Part shown: piece by piece, positions 43,071 through 55,385 of the stretch
Layout of the letters: each line of letters starts with the position of its first letter
How positions within the stretch are numbered: the stretch's first letter is position 1
Source: Dendrophyllia cribrosa
Taxonomy: Eukaryota; Cnidaria; Anthozoa; Scleractinia; Dendrophylliidae
Reading direction: 5' to 3'
Assembly (NCBI GenBank): GCA_024195265.1
Contig: JAJLRJ010000010.1
Span: 33,202,176 to 33,266,175 of the forward strand
Length of the DNA stretch: 64,000 nucleotides
Notes under the pieces: model-generated
Databases searched by the model: none
Told to the model about the DNA's origin: nothing
What the model saw: only the letters and a program-made list of their open reading frames with translations
Translations under genes and position numbers: made by a program

Positions 43071-45367
43071 GGCCCCCGGTTGTTCAAAAAGTGGATATCG
43101 CTATCCACTGGGTAACTCACTATCCAGTTGTTAAGTATTTACAAAACCTATTGCCACTGCCTAGCAATTTATCCGGTGGATAGCACAATCCACCAGATAA
43201 CTCACTATACAGTTGTTAAGTATTTACAAAACCTATTGCCACTGCCTAGTGATTTATCCGGTGGATAGCCGTATCCACCGAATAACTCACTATACAGTTG
43301 TTAAGTATTTACAAAACCTATTGCCACTGCCTAGCAATTTATCTGGTGGATAGCCCTATCCACCAGATAACTCACTATACAGTTGTTAAGTATTTACAAA
43401 ACCTATTGCCACTGCCTAGTGATTTATCTGGTGGATAGCCCTATCCACCGGATAACTCACTATCCAATTGTTAAGTATTTACAAAACCTATTGCCACTGC
43501 CTAGCAATTTATCCGGTGGATAGCCCTATCCACCGAATAACTCACTATACAGTTGTTAAGTATTTACAAAACCTATTGCCACTGCCTAGCAATTTATCCA
43601 GTGGATAGCCCTATCCACCGGATAACTCACTATACAGTTGTTAAGTATTTACAAAACCTATTGCCACTGCCTAGCAATTTATCCGGTGGATAGCCCTATC
43701 CACCGGATAACTCACTATACAGTTGTTAAGTATTTACAAAACCTATTGCCACTGCCTAGTGATTTATCCGGTGGATAGCCCTATCCACCAGATAACTCAC
43801 TATACAGTTGTTAAGTATTTAAAAAACCTATTGCTACTGCCTAGCAATTTATCCGGTGGATAGCCCTATCCACCAGATAACTCACTATACAGTTGTTAAG
43901 TATTTACAAAACCTATTGCCACTGCCTAGCAATTTATCCGGTGGATAACCCTATCCACCGGATAACTCACTATACAGTTGTTAAGTATTTACAAAACCTA
44001 TTGCCACTGCCTAGCAATTTATCCGGTGGATAGCCCTATCCACCAGATAACTCACTATACAGTTGTTAAGTATTTACAAAACCTATTGCCACTGCCTAGC
44101 AATTTATCCGGTGGATAACCCTATCCACCGGATAACTCACTATACAGTTGTTAAGTATTTACAAAACCTATTGCCACTGCCTAGCAATTTATCCGGTGGA
44201 TAGCCCTATCCACCAGATAACTCACTATACAGTTGTTAAGTATTTACAAAACCTATTGCCACTGCCTAGCAATTTATCCGGTGGATAGCCCTATCCACCG
44301 AATAACTCACTATACAGTTGTTAAGTATTTACAAAACCTATTGCCACTGCCTAGCAATTTATCCGGTGGATAACCCTATCCACCGGATAACTCACTATAC
44401 AGTTGTTAAGTATTTACAAAACCTATTGCCACTGCCTAGCAATTTATCCGGTGGATAGCCCTATCCACCAGATAACTCACTATACAGTTGTTAAGTATTT
44501 ACAAAACCTATTGCCACTGCCTAGCAATTTATCCGGTGGATAACCCTATCCACCGGATAACTCACTATACAGTTGTTAAGTATTTACAAAACCTATTGCC
44601 ACTGCCTAGCAATTTATCCGGTGGATAGCCCTATCCACCAGATAACTCACTATACAGTTGTTAAGTATTTACAAAACCTATTGCCACTGCCTAGCAATTT
44701 ATCCGGTGGATAGCCCTATCCACCGAATAACTCACTATCCAGTTGTTAATTATTTACAAAACCTATTGCCACTGCCTAGTGATTTATCCGGTGGATAGCC
44801 CTATCCACCGAATAACTCACTATACAGTTGTTAAGTATTTACAAAACCTATTGACACTGCCTAGTGATTTATCCGGTGGATAGCCCTATCCACCAGATAA
44901 CTCACTATACAGTTGTTAAGTATTTACAAAACCTATTGCCACTGCCTAGTGATTTATCCGGTGGATAGCCCTATCCACCGAATAACTCACTATACAGTTG
45001 TTAAGTATTTACAAAACCTATTGCCACTGCCTAGCAATTTATCCGGTGGATAGCCCTATCCACCGGATAACTCACTATACAGTTGTTAAGTATTTACAAA
45101 ACCTATTGCCACTGCCTAGCAATTTATCCGGTGGATAGCCCTATCCTAGCAATTTATCCGGTGGATAGCCCTATCCACCGAATAACTCACTATACAGTTG
45201 TTAAGTATTTACAAAACCTATTGCCACTGCCTAGCAATTTATCCGGTGGATAACCCTATTCACCAGATAACTCACTATACAGTTGTTAAGTATTTACAAA
45301 ACCTATTGCCACTGCCTAGCAATTTATCCGGTGGATAGCCCTATCCACCTGTTGAACAACTGGTGCC
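43071..45367. repeat. 85-bp hairpin satellite array (about 26 copies) inside a MITE
   Basis: Begins with the MITE terminus ggcccccggttgttcaaaaa and ends with cacctgttgaacaactggtgcc-type terminus, as in the copies at 37403 and 37619. Between lie about 26 units of 85 bases (acaaaacctattgccactgc recurs at exact 85-base steps, e.g. 43141, 43226). Each holds a palindrome, ttatccggtggatag-CCC-ctatccaccggataa with variants. Variants recur in a five-unit order over 43.95-44.37 and 44.37-44.80 kb (425-bp higher-order repeat). One unit near 45121-45180 has a 30-base internal duplication. Intergenic, between NOL7 and the AP-1 sigma gene. Confidence 0.96.
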
Positions 45368-45842
45368 TGAACGTGAACTGAAGCATACTGAACATTGCTG
45401 TGAACACAGTAGAATGTAAACAAACATACTGTTTCATAGTGCTGTTACGGTGTACGTTTTTGCATGGGATCCCGTCTGAGAATCTACCACAAAGATGAAG
45501 TGGTGATGCATTTCTTTGCAGATCTTAGCTGTGGTTGTGATTGGTAGAGGTAGCGTTACATTCCTGCATCCAAAGTACTATACCGTATGTAAGTTTTACA
45601 GTGGTATCTTCAGACATCAACCTGCTGTAAAAACATAGCATACAACAAAATGTCTGTTTTGTCAGACTTTCAAGACAGCAAATATTAGTTAAAATAGATG
45701 ACAATCCTGGTAATATAACAATGTTGCCTTCCAAAGTTGTTGCCTCTTTAGATGTGTAAGTTATGGATATTGATATCACTTGTTCGGGACAGAACTCCAA
45801 GAACACTGTTAGTATCAATAAATAAGTTTGAATTCAGACTTG
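45368..45842. other. intergenic, nothing recognised
   Basis: A 97-codon minus-strand ORF here (45525-45818) has no family resemblance, and no repeats are obvious. Confidence 0.4.
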
Positions 45843-46078
45843 TTAACCCTTTCACTCCCAGAGCCAATTATGGAGACATGTAGTGTAGTTTTTACTTTTG
45901 AGTTTGTGGATGAAATCCTATGGTGTGACCATAAAACAAATTTAAAATAAAACCTCTTCTGCAGTACTTATGCATATTGGTACTATTTGTTTTTCAATAT
46001 TTTACAAAATGAAATTTGGGGTTTTTCTTTAATATTATTTTTTGATATTTGCTACTCTTGGGAGTTAAAGGGTTAAAA
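45843..46078 (+). mobile_element. complete single-copy MITE of the 88-bp satellite family
   Basis: TTAACCCTTTCACTCCCAGAG at the left is mirrored by ctcttgggagttaaagggttaa-type sequence at the right, with TTAA at each edge. It contains one core monomer and the distal tract (ttttcaatattttacaaaat). This is the reference form for the two arrays. Confidence 0.9.
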
Positions 46079-46505
46079 CTGTCCTTGGTCAATAAAATCA
46101 CCAGTCACAGTATTGAATCATATTCTTACCAGTTCTGAAATTAACACCCAAAATAATAAGCACCCTTTCATCAGAACAATAATTTATGATCAACCATCTA
46201 TCCATCTAAACCCTGTAAGCATTTATTAAAATAAACGTTTTACTCTCATTGGACTCAAAGCCCCCCCCACAGAGACATAAATACCCAGCTGTGTATTCAA
46301 AAGTCTACCAAAGACAATTTCACAGACTATTTTGATAACTTGCCACACAACCCTGTGGAATACCTGCCTTGTCCATGTAGCTTCCATCTAGATGTAGCCT
46401 GCGTGGCAGGTGTAAACGGGGAGAGGGCAGGGGGCACGAAAAAGGAGAGGGGAGAAGGGAAGGAACGCCTGCCATAACAACTGCTCTATTCACACTACAA
46501 CCACC

Positions 46506-46673
46506 AATAGACCAATTCCGATATATTAAAATTCATACTTGGCTCCGAGGCTTAGGGGAATAAAACAAAAGAAATCACATCGAGGTTCAGGTATGAATAA
46601 TTTATTTCTTTTGTTTTATTCCCCTAAGCCTCGGAGCCAAGTATGAATTTTAATATATCGGAATTGGTCTATT
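46506..46673. mobile_element. 168-bp MITE with ~65-base perfect TIRs
   Basis: The left arm aatagaccaattccgatata through cggagg/cttaggggaataaaac is exactly inverted on the right (gttttattcccctaagcctc ... ggaattggtctatt). A decayed relative is at 63415-63480 (cttattcccttaaacctctg). High arm identity suggests recent insertion. Confidence 0.93.
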
Positions 46674-46884
46674 TCCTTATAATCGAATTACGTCAACTCT
46701 CAATACGTTCACCAATCAGGCTGGCATGCGCTTTTTTGCATGGATGACTTCACGTGGGAATTTACTATGTTTACCACCCAGCGCGAATTAGCCAATCAGA
46801 ATTCTGTGGCCGCCAGTGTCCACAGAAATGAACAAATGGGGGTCTTTATTGCAGGCATCCTTTCCCTCGCTCCCCAGTGGGCTA

Positions 46885-47219
46885 TACGGGGATGCTCCGC
46901 CCGAAAGGGGTACCTTTTTTAGGCTGGAGGTATATGAAAGGGTCGGGATTTCACGAGTTGAAGTATGTGAAAGGGTAGGGATTTTACGAAGAAAAGGAAA
47001 TGGTAGCGAAAACACGAGTTGAAGCATAAAAAGGCAGCGAAAACTGCCATTTAAGTATTATAAAAAAGGCCTTTCAAAATATATCAAACAGACGCACGTA
47101 AAGGCTATATGAAAGGGGTACCATTTTCAATGAAAGGTATATGAAAGGGGTACCTTTTCTGTCAAAAAACGGTATATGAAAGGGTAAGGGTTTGGACTTC
47201 GGGGCGGAGCATCCCCGTA
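46885..47219. mobile_element. 335-bp MITE (TACGGGGATGCTCCGCCC termini)
   Basis: The left end tacggggatgctccgccc is inverted as gggcggagcatccccgta. The interior repeats gtatatgaaaggggtacc-like units. No coding frame. Confidence 0.88.
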
Positions 47220-47493
47220 CAAAACTTTGTTGAGTACCCCCTCCCCCGGGCTTCTCCCCTAATCTAGATGGGGTAATGCGCCCCTTCCCTCCCATCATCA
47301 CATAGGAGGGACATAGACAAAAAAGGCATTTTGTTTGTGTTTAAATATAACCGCGATAAAAACAATAAATTCTTCATTGCGGTTGCGTGACGTGTCGTGC
47401 GTGAGAGAAAATCGAGAAGCTCTGAGTCACCCCCACGTGTTTGGTAACAACTGCTGGTTCTCAGTGAGCCCGCATTAGCCCTTGAAAATCAAA

Positions 47494-48641
47494 ATGGTGA
47501 GCTTTGACTATATTTCCCTTCGAAGAATTCGCGAAATCTTGTCTCTTTTTATTCGATACAACGCTTAACACTACGAAATAATGTTTTTGTTTTATTTTAG
47601 TTTCAGTTTATGCTGCTGTTTAGCCGTCAAGGCAAACTTAGATTGCAAAAATGGTACACTGCTTCGAGCCAGAAAGAAAAGAAGAAAATAACTCGCGATC
47701 TTATTACCACTGTTCTTGCTCGAAAACCAAAGATGTGTAGTTTTTTGGAGTACAAGGACTTAAAAGTTGTGTATAAAAGGTAAGTAAATATAAAATCATC
47801 CCAATCTTTGCTTTTGCCTAACGGAATAAAAATGTAAAAACAAGATAATGTAGTGATCATGAGGTGTTTAAGCTTATATTCAGCTTTTTATTATAAAAAC
47901 AGCTGGCATGTATAATACTCGGTATAATGGCCGCAGCTTGTTTAAAGTCCAATAAACAAAATATTTATTTTGATTAAAAGTCAACCAAGATTTCAAGGGA
48001 TTGCCATTGCCATTGCCATAACATTTGACATTGGAGTGATTGAAGAATACCTTGCAACTCCTGACAACTTCATTTACACGTGTCGAAATGCTTTGTAGAA
48101 CGAGGCAAAACACAAAAGGCACTTTTTTTATTCAACAACATTAAAATAACCTGCGGGGTATTCTGCCAATAACCCAGGGGAAAAAGTTAAGGGGAAACTG
48201 ACCCGAGGGGGACTCCCATACAAAAATGATGGGGTCATGCTCATGTACCTTTTAGAGGCCTATCAAACCAGATTGTAAGCAAAAATCCATGAACACTGCT
48301 GGAAAGAAAAAATAAATAAAAAAGCATGAAAAGAGTTCTGCAAATTCAGAAAATTATACAGACGTGGGACGCAAAAAATTTACCATCTCCATACAAACAT
48401 GTGTAAACTTTTATCATTGGGTTACTACATTTTATGGCATCAATAAATTTTGCTATTTCATTTCTCAGATATGCAAGTTTGTATTTCTGTGTGGCAATAG
48501 AAAAAGATGACAATGAACTCCTCACACTGGAAATAATTCACAGATATGTGGAGCTTCTTGACAAGTATTTTGGGAGTGTAAGTAACATCTCTAATTTCAA
48601 AACTTACATTTATTTATGCACCTATCAATGTTAAACTTGTT

Positions 48642-48679
<38 letters not shown>

Positions 48680-51600
48680 GGATATGTGGGGTTTTTGACT
48701 TTTCAGAAGAATTTTTGGTCAAATTCCTCACCCTGGGCTTGTAAAGAAAATGAACTTTCCTATGCGTTGTCTCTCTCCATTTCGGTGTATTTATGTGTAC
48801 CATTTACACACAATATTGGGGGTGACCTTGTAAGGGTGTACCAATACATCAAACTATCAATATATTGTGATAGTTGGTGTCACAAGAAAGAGCTATTGAT
48901 AGTAAAATCAACCATCAATAACAATCGCAATAGTTTGGTCTGACAGTTTCAATAGTGGGAAAAAAAAACAAATGCATTTTTTACTGCATTATGCTTATTG
49001 TATCCTTGATTGAAATGTATAATGAATAAAATAAAATTGTCTGTTTGTATCATACATTGCTATACGCTGAGGACAACGCAACCCATTAGCACCATTTTCG
49101 TTTCTATGTCATACAACATAAATTCCCTAGAGCATGGGGGCGGGAGAGGGCTACTCAATGAGATCACATGGGCACCAAAACAATCATGGCAGGCGAAAAA
49201 GTGAGTCTTCCCAAGTCTGGTTTTTACTTTTTACTATTGCAATACTATTGCAATACTGATCCAACTATCGCCATAATATCACAATAGTGCCCTAGCTATC
49301 CCAATAGTATTGCAATAGTAAAATTTTACTCAATAGTCAACCTTAATAATGGACTACCATTCCATCCACGCTCGCCAAGTGGTAGAGCAAGGAGTAATGC
49401 CTATTTATCAGTTGTAAACTATTAGTCTTATACCTAAACTTTATTATCAATTAATTGCTATATGATGTCATATGTTGTCTCAAAAGCTGTCAGGTGTGAT
49501 AAGAATGAAGGCAACCAACTCTGCCTGCAAAACATTTTCCTTGTTATGAAACACATTTTTACTTTGCCATTGGCATAATTTTGAATGTATAGCATTGTTT
49601 CGTTTCTTAACAGGTTTGTGAGCTAGACATCATTTTCAATTTTGAAAAAGCTTATTTTATGCTTGACGAGCTAATACTTGGTGGAGAGATTCAAGAAACA
49701 AGCAAGAAAAATGTTCTGAAGGCAATCTCAGCCCAAGATCTTCTACAGGAGGTATGTAAAATCATTCATTAATCTCCTGTCATGATCATTTTGAAAGTAT
49801 TGTTTACTATCTAATAAATTGTACCTCAATGAAAGAACAGGAGATGTCTCTTGAATGGTTGAAATCAAAAGTATAACAAGGGATGTGTCTTTCACTACTA
49901 TGGGTCAGACTAGATTTCTGGAAGGGACAAGCAATTGCAAAAAGAGTTGAGACATTGTGTACTGTAGTGCATATTTCGAGGCTAACATGGTTTTCAACAA
50001 GTCCCCATCCCCTCCCCCATTATCAATGTTGTACCAGCTCAAAAATGCCATTCAAACTAACAGTCATCAACATTGTAAGGGGGTGGGGGGTCAGTAGCAC
50101 ATGGCATTGATTTCATTTGTGTTACGCGGTCGCTTTTATATGGAATGGACATTTTTTTGGAAAGTGTCTCAACCTTTTTGCAACTGCTTGGAGGTTGTGT
50201 GAAATTTTATTGTTTTTTGTAATTTTTTTAACTGCAAAAATTTGATGTTGGGAAAAATAAATTTGCTTATTTATTATAGACTGTGCGTGATAAAGAATCC
50301 ATCCCAGCTGAAAAAAAGAGACAACTTTATCTGGCCTGGCTGACTTTCTCTGTAACCATTTAGGGTTCTTTCTGTGTGTACCGGAGCACAGATGACGTAA
50401 AACAAAAGGAACAAAGAACGACAATAATACAAATGCAAAACAAGACCAAAAACAATACCTCACAAACAATAGAAGACAATGAGTACTGGTACACGCAGAA
50501 AGACCCCCATTTAGTTATGTTGCTACCCAGAATGGCTCAAGAATTTTCCAATTTCATCATTGCGGCTAATACTGAAAAATACCTCACACCCTGGGGTGAA
50601 CTTTTTTCAGTCTGTAATATTTTCACTCTGTCCCCCCCTTCCCCCCCCCCCCCCCTTCCTCCCGGAGACCCCCTTAAAATGAGTCTGGATCTGTCACTGC
50701 TGTGCCTACCTCACTGTTCTTTTCCCCTTTTCTCTGTTATTAAATGAAAAGTTGTCTGTTTTCTTATGTACCGTAAATCCTCTATTAAGCCCCCCCCCCC
50801 TTTTGGAGCAAGAAATTTATTAAGCCCCCCCCCCCCCGCTCTTTCCTTCACAACCAAAACAATAAACAACAGACTGTATTACTGGTCCATTTGTAATTTA
50901 ATTTAAAGGCCATTAGCAGACATTTTATTAACAACTGCTAATACTAATTAATTTATTTCAATGCATGTTCACTAATAAATGTTGCAGAATCAACTGACTG
51001 AAACCGTAAACTTCATTGAATATGGCAATTTTTTTATATATTTTTTAAATTTTATTAAAAAAATAAAATTATTTAAAATTATTTTAATAATAATTTTATT
51101 AACTTCATTATTTTTGACTTATAAATTATCATTTATAACAAACTACTTTAACTTCTTTCTTGATAATCATTCACTAAATGCATATTTCATAGTTCAGCTG
51201 CTGTATTAATGCATCTTTGCCCCATTCTCTGTATCTATGTTTTTCACTCTCACATACATACAAATTGACTGGGCTTGCTTAGTTCCTTTCCCCCAGGTGG
51301 GAAATAGTGCCAGACAAATTCACTGCATTGAACATTTTTATTTTCCGTAATGGACATGGTCAAAGATGTAAATCACATGTAGTCCATTTACCAATAATTC
51401 TCTGGTTTAACAATGATATACATTGAAAATAAGCTCACTGCAAATTTGTTTGTCAACTTTCCATGAAGTATGAAGCAAGAAACTTCATTGTCTTTTCAAT
51501 TTTTTTACTTAAAATTTGAGGCTTGATTTAGTCAGGCTTCAAAGTTAGCGATGCAGCTTATACACGTTCACCAGTGACATTCTCTCTACATTCTCTTGTA

Positions 51601-53656
51601 TATCCTGATGTCAAAAAACAAATTATTTGTTCTGGTAACTTTTCATACATTTCTACAAAACAAATGGGCAGAAGCAGTCATTTTCTGCACTTTGCACTGA
51701 CATACAGGGTTATGTTGAATTACAAATTCTCCCTAATGGTCACTATACATTTCTTATATTTGCACTAGGGAGAGTTTATTCACATCTTGACATCTCTGCC
51801 TGCAGTTTGCACTCACATTCAGGGTTACGTCAAAATACAAATTTTCCTTAATTGTCACCATATATTTCTGTTATTCACAGTAGGGAAAAGTTAATTACAT
51901 CTTGACATCTGAAGACTGTTCATAACTCCTCTGCTGATGAGCATGCTTGCTAACCATTCCTCTCTTAGCCTCCTCTCTGCCTTCCTTTCATACTTTTCAC
52001 AGGAAGCTGAACTACGCAGCGCGTTGGAGGAGATGGGTCTTGCCTGAATTCTTTCGTCTGTAAATCATTGTTTGTACCTCTTCATCTCCTTTTGTTCTAC
52101 AGGAAGGGGAACTCCAGCGCACGCTGGAAGAAATGGGCTTGGCCTGAACTGTCTCCTCTTAGAATCCTTCTTCGACATCTCGTCATAATATCTTCACTTC
52201 TACAGACCAAGAAGACCAGCTCTTTACTTTGGAGATTTTCTGTATTATATCTTGTTTTTATTAATATTGTTTTATTTTAACTATAACACAAACCTAAAAT
52301 TGAGTGTTTTCATCTGATGGTAGAAAAAAAATTATAAATTAAACTTACTGTGTGGCATGAAATTTTTGTGGGATCTAATCTTCGTGAATTTCCCACTAGT
52401 GAAAAACAAAATCCACAAAACTTTACTCCATATATTCAGATCAATGAAATTCAATTTAATTGATTGCAAACCCTTCTTTACAACTGCAACTTATAGCAAA
52501 GTGGTAAACTTGGTAACTCTAGACAAGGTGACCATCTCCTGCTTAAAAACAAACAATCAATGGCTCCAGTACATGGGAACTGTTCAGTTTGTAGAAATGG
52601 GTCGTCCAAAGGGACACCACACAGCTGTACTAGAAGGGTTGCTGTTCATGAAGTTGTAGAATTAATCGAGCAGACATCTTGGGGTACATACGTGAAATAT
52701 TGAACAGGAACTTGCCTGAGATGCAAATAAATATGTCCCAGCAGGGCTCAACCTTGGCGGTGGTCAACTCGCCAAACACCACTGGATTTTCAGTTTTGGC
52801 TAGTGAAATTCCCTTAGTTACTAGCCATGTTGACTACCAAAATTATGGAGGCAAATTTCTTTGTCAATTGCAAAAGATAAATTTAGTACTGACACAATAA
52901 TGTGGCACAATGTTATGCAGAAAGAAAAAAGAACGAAGCAAAACACGTACAGCTCCACGATAAAGCCATACTCAGCTAGAGACTGGAGCCGAATGTTCCC
53001 ATCTCACACTTCGATCGCAAGTGAATACCATCTTGTTGTTCACAATTTAAACTCATGCAAAAATTTCATGCCGTTCGGTAGTTAGAAGCTCTAATGGTAG
53101 ATGAAAAAAAACTCAGCTGCCAACATAGATGAAAGAATTCTAATGTAATTCTAATATAATAATATAATAAATATAATATTTCTCGAAGAAAACTTCATAA
53201 TTATAGAATGTACTTAAAAAGCAATCTAAAGTTGTAAAACTATTTACTCATTTTGTATATTTGTCTTCAAGCTCTTTGTAGCTTATACTAAAAAAATATA
53301 TATAGTATTACAAGAAACTAAAAGTGAACTTTGCAAAAATCTATATGTTCAAGAATAACCTCTTAAGTGCTTTGAACTTGAAGTTTAAGATAGTGTTAAT
53401 TTTGCATGAGTTAACCTACAAACCTGCATGGTTTTAGAACAAAGGGCCTGACCGGGTGTGAATAACAAGAGTGAGACTGGGGAGAAGCTGGCTTGTGTGG
53501 CTCCCGCGCAAAATCTGTGCTTTGCTCTCCTCTCCCCCGCCCCAGAGTTTTAGACCAAAAATAGTGACTGAGAGCTTTATTGTACTTGATGTGGTTTTGT
53601 TTGTTTGACAGGAGGGTGAACTACAGCGAACACTGGAGGAAATGGGGCTGTCATAA
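47494..53656 (+). CDS. AP1S: AP-1 complex subunit sigma, 4 constitutive coding exons plus alternative last exons
   Basis: Small subunit of the AP-1 clathrin adaptor, which sorts cargo between trans-Golgi and endosomes; sigma helps gamma bind dileucine signals. Exons: 47494-47496 (ATG only), 47601-47779, 48469-48577, 49614-49751, then one of 52003-52047, 52103-52147 or 53612-53656. Phases fit (0, 2, 0, 0) and each version gives 157 residues, the family length. Exon 2 reads [20 protein letters not shown] and [20 protein letters not shown]. Later exons read [40 protein letters not shown] and [20 protein letters not shown]. This is the full longin-like sigma fold. The vertebrate paralogue (AP1S1, 2 or 3) cannot be assigned. 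Introns hold a poly-G run (48643-48677), C-rich repeats and fold-backs. The three tails are described separately. Confidence 0.95.
48643..48677. repeat. poly-G tract
   Basis: About 35 consecutive G in AP1S intron 3, about 65 bases past the exon 3 donor. Homopolymers of this length are prone to sequencing error. Confidence 0.95.
50280..50363 (+). other. possible extra AP1S terminal exon (weak)
   Basis: After an ATTATAG acceptor the frame continues from exon 4 as [20 protein letters not shown] then LTFSVTI and stop, in phase. It does not resemble the other tails, and the pyrimidine tract is poor, so it is probably fortuitous. Confidence 0.15.
50770..50900 (+). repeat. C-rich 'ctattaagcccc' repeat, copy 1
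   Basis: Shares accgtaaatcctct, ttggagcaagaaattta and ttccttcacaacc with 61017-61262. Both carry long C runs. Confidence 0.7.
51691..51917 (+). repeat. ~115-bp tandem duplication before the AP1S tail exons
   Basis: 51691-51805 and 51806-51917 align with scattered mismatches: ctgacatacagggttatg against ctcacattcagggttacg, and shared ttcacatcttgacatct / attacatcttgacatct. It ends about 85 bases before the first tail exon. Confidence 0.8.
52003..52047 (+). CDS. AP1S: AP1S alternative last exon A
   Basis: Acceptor ttttcacAG, then [14 protein letters not shown] and TGA. Most diverged of the three tails. Joins exon 4 in phase 0. Confidence 0.85.
   Translation, partial: EAELRSALEEMGLA
52103..52147 (+). 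CDS. AP1S: AP1S alternative last exon B
   Basis: Acceptor gttctacAG, then [14 protein letters not shown] and TGA. It starts only 55 bases after exon A ends, too close for efficient splicing of A to B, so A and B should be mutually exclusive. Confidence 0.88.
   Translation, partial: EGELQRTLEEMGLA
52744..53045 (+). repeat. dispersed repeat copy, related to 7575-7860
   Basis: Same repeat as 7575-7860 but in the opposite orientation, with about 90% identity by eye in the shared FSVLASE...VTSH region. Located between AP1S tail exons B and C. Confidence 0.75.
53612..53656 (+). CDS. AP1S: AP1S alternative last exon C
   Basis: Acceptor gtttgacAG, then [14 protein letters not shown] and TAA. It differs from tail B only in the last residue (Ser for Ala) at protein level, with several silent changes. 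Confidence 0.88.
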   Translation, partial: EGELQRTLEEMGLS

Positions 53657-53793
53657 GTACAAGTTGCATGCTGCTGGGAAGGGAAAATTGATATTGTTAT
53701 AAGTTAGCTAGTTACATATGAACTTTACATTAAGAATTGACAGAAGTTTAAAAAAAATAACTACAGGCACAGGTTCCTCTAGTTATTTTTTAG

Positions 53794-55385
53794 CCCCTTA
53801 ACTCTCAAGAGTGCCAAAAATCAAAATTCAAGAAAAATGACAAATTTGATTTTGTAAAATATTGAAAAACAAATGGTACCATGCTAAAGTGCTGCTGAAG
53901 AGGTTTCATTTGAATGGTCACACCATAGGATTTTATTGACAGACTCAAAAGTTAGAACAAATGGTACCATGCTAAAGTACTGCTGAAGAGGTTCATTTGA
54001 ATGGTCACACCATAGGATTTCATCAACAGACTCAAAAGTTAGAACAAATGGTACCATGCTAAAGTACTGCTGGAGAGGTTTCATTTGAATGGTCACACCA
54101 TAGGATTTCATCCACAGACTCAAAAGTTAGAACAAATGGTACCATGCTAAAGTACTGCTGAAGAGGTTCATTTGAATGGTCACACCATAGGATTTCGTCC
54201 ACAGACTCAAAAGTTAGAACAAATGGTACCATGCTAAAGTACTGCTGAAGAGGTTCATTTGAATGGTCACACCATAGGATTTCATCAACAGACTCAACAG
54301 TTAGAACAAATGGTACCATGCTAAAGTACTGCTGAAGAGGTTCATTTGAATGGTCACACCATAGGATTTTATTGACAGACTCAAAAGTTAGAACAAATGG
54401 TACCATGCTAAAGTACTGCTGAAGAGGTTCATTTGAATGGTCACACCATAGGATTTCATCAACAGACTCAAAAGTTAGAACAAATGGTACCATGCTAAAG
54501 TACTGCTGGAGAGGTTTCATTTGAATGGTCACACCATAGGATTTCATCCACAGACTCAAAAGTTAGAACAAATGGTACCATGCTAAAGTACTGCTGAACA
54601 GGTTCATTTGAATGGTCACACCATAGGATTTCGTCCACAGACTCAAAAGTTAGAACAAATGGTACCATGCTAAAGTACTGCTGAAGAGGTTCATTTGAAT
54701 GGTCACACCATAGGATTTCATCAACAGACTCAAAAGTTAGAACAAATGGTACCATGCTAAAGTACTGCTGAAGAGGTTCATTTGAATGGTCACACCATAG
54801 GATTTTATTGACAGACTCAAAAGTTAGAACAAATGGTACCATGCTAAAGTACTGCTGAAGAGGTTCATTTGAATGGTCACACCATAGGATTTCATCAACA
54901 GACTCAAAAGTTAGAACAAATGGTACCATGCTAAAGTACTGCTGGAGAGGTTTCATTTGAATGGTCACACCATAGGATTTCATCCACAGACTCAAAAGTT
55001 AGAACAAATGGTACCATGCTAAAGTACTGCTGAAGAGGTTCATTTGAATGGTCACACCATAGGATTTCATCAACAGACTCAAAAGTTAGAACAAATGGTA
55101 CCATGCTAAAGTACTGCTGAAGAGGTTCATTTGAATGGTCACACCATAGGATTTCATCAACAGACTCAAAAGTTAGAACAAATGGTACCATGCTAAAGTA
55201 CTGCTGAAGAGGTTCATTTGAATGGTCACACCATAGGATTTTATTGACAGACTCAAAAGTTAGAACAAATGGTACCATGCTAAAGTACTGCTGAAGAGGT
55301 TCATTTGAATGGTCACATCATAGGATTTTATTGAAAGACTACAGTACATGTCTCCATAATTGACTCTGGTAGTGAAAGGGTTTAA
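53794..55385 (-). repeat. 87/88-bp tandem array (about 17 copies) inside a MITE, with 436-bp higher-order repeat
   Basis: Same MITE family as 45843-46078 in reverse orientation, with both ends present (ccccttaactctcaagagtg; ggtagtgaaagggtttaa). About 17 core units lie between. A variant unit (gaggtttcatttgaatgg with catccacagactc) recurs at about 54072, 54508 and 54944, and another (ttttattgacagactc) at about 53932, 54366, 54802 and 55238. Spacing is about 436 bases, i.e. five monomers. The three 115-166-codon minus frames repeating YFSMVPFVLTFESV are artefacts of the array. Confidence 0.96.

Noticed and set aside
43071..45367. CRISPR-like array of regular repeats
   Set aside because: Units are contiguous 85-bp tandem copies with no unique spacers and no cas genes, in an animal genome.
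53884..55278. Large minus-strand proteins made of YFSMVPFVLTFESV repeats
   Set aside because: The frames follow the 87/88-bp satellite and exist only because the unit lacks stops in that phase.
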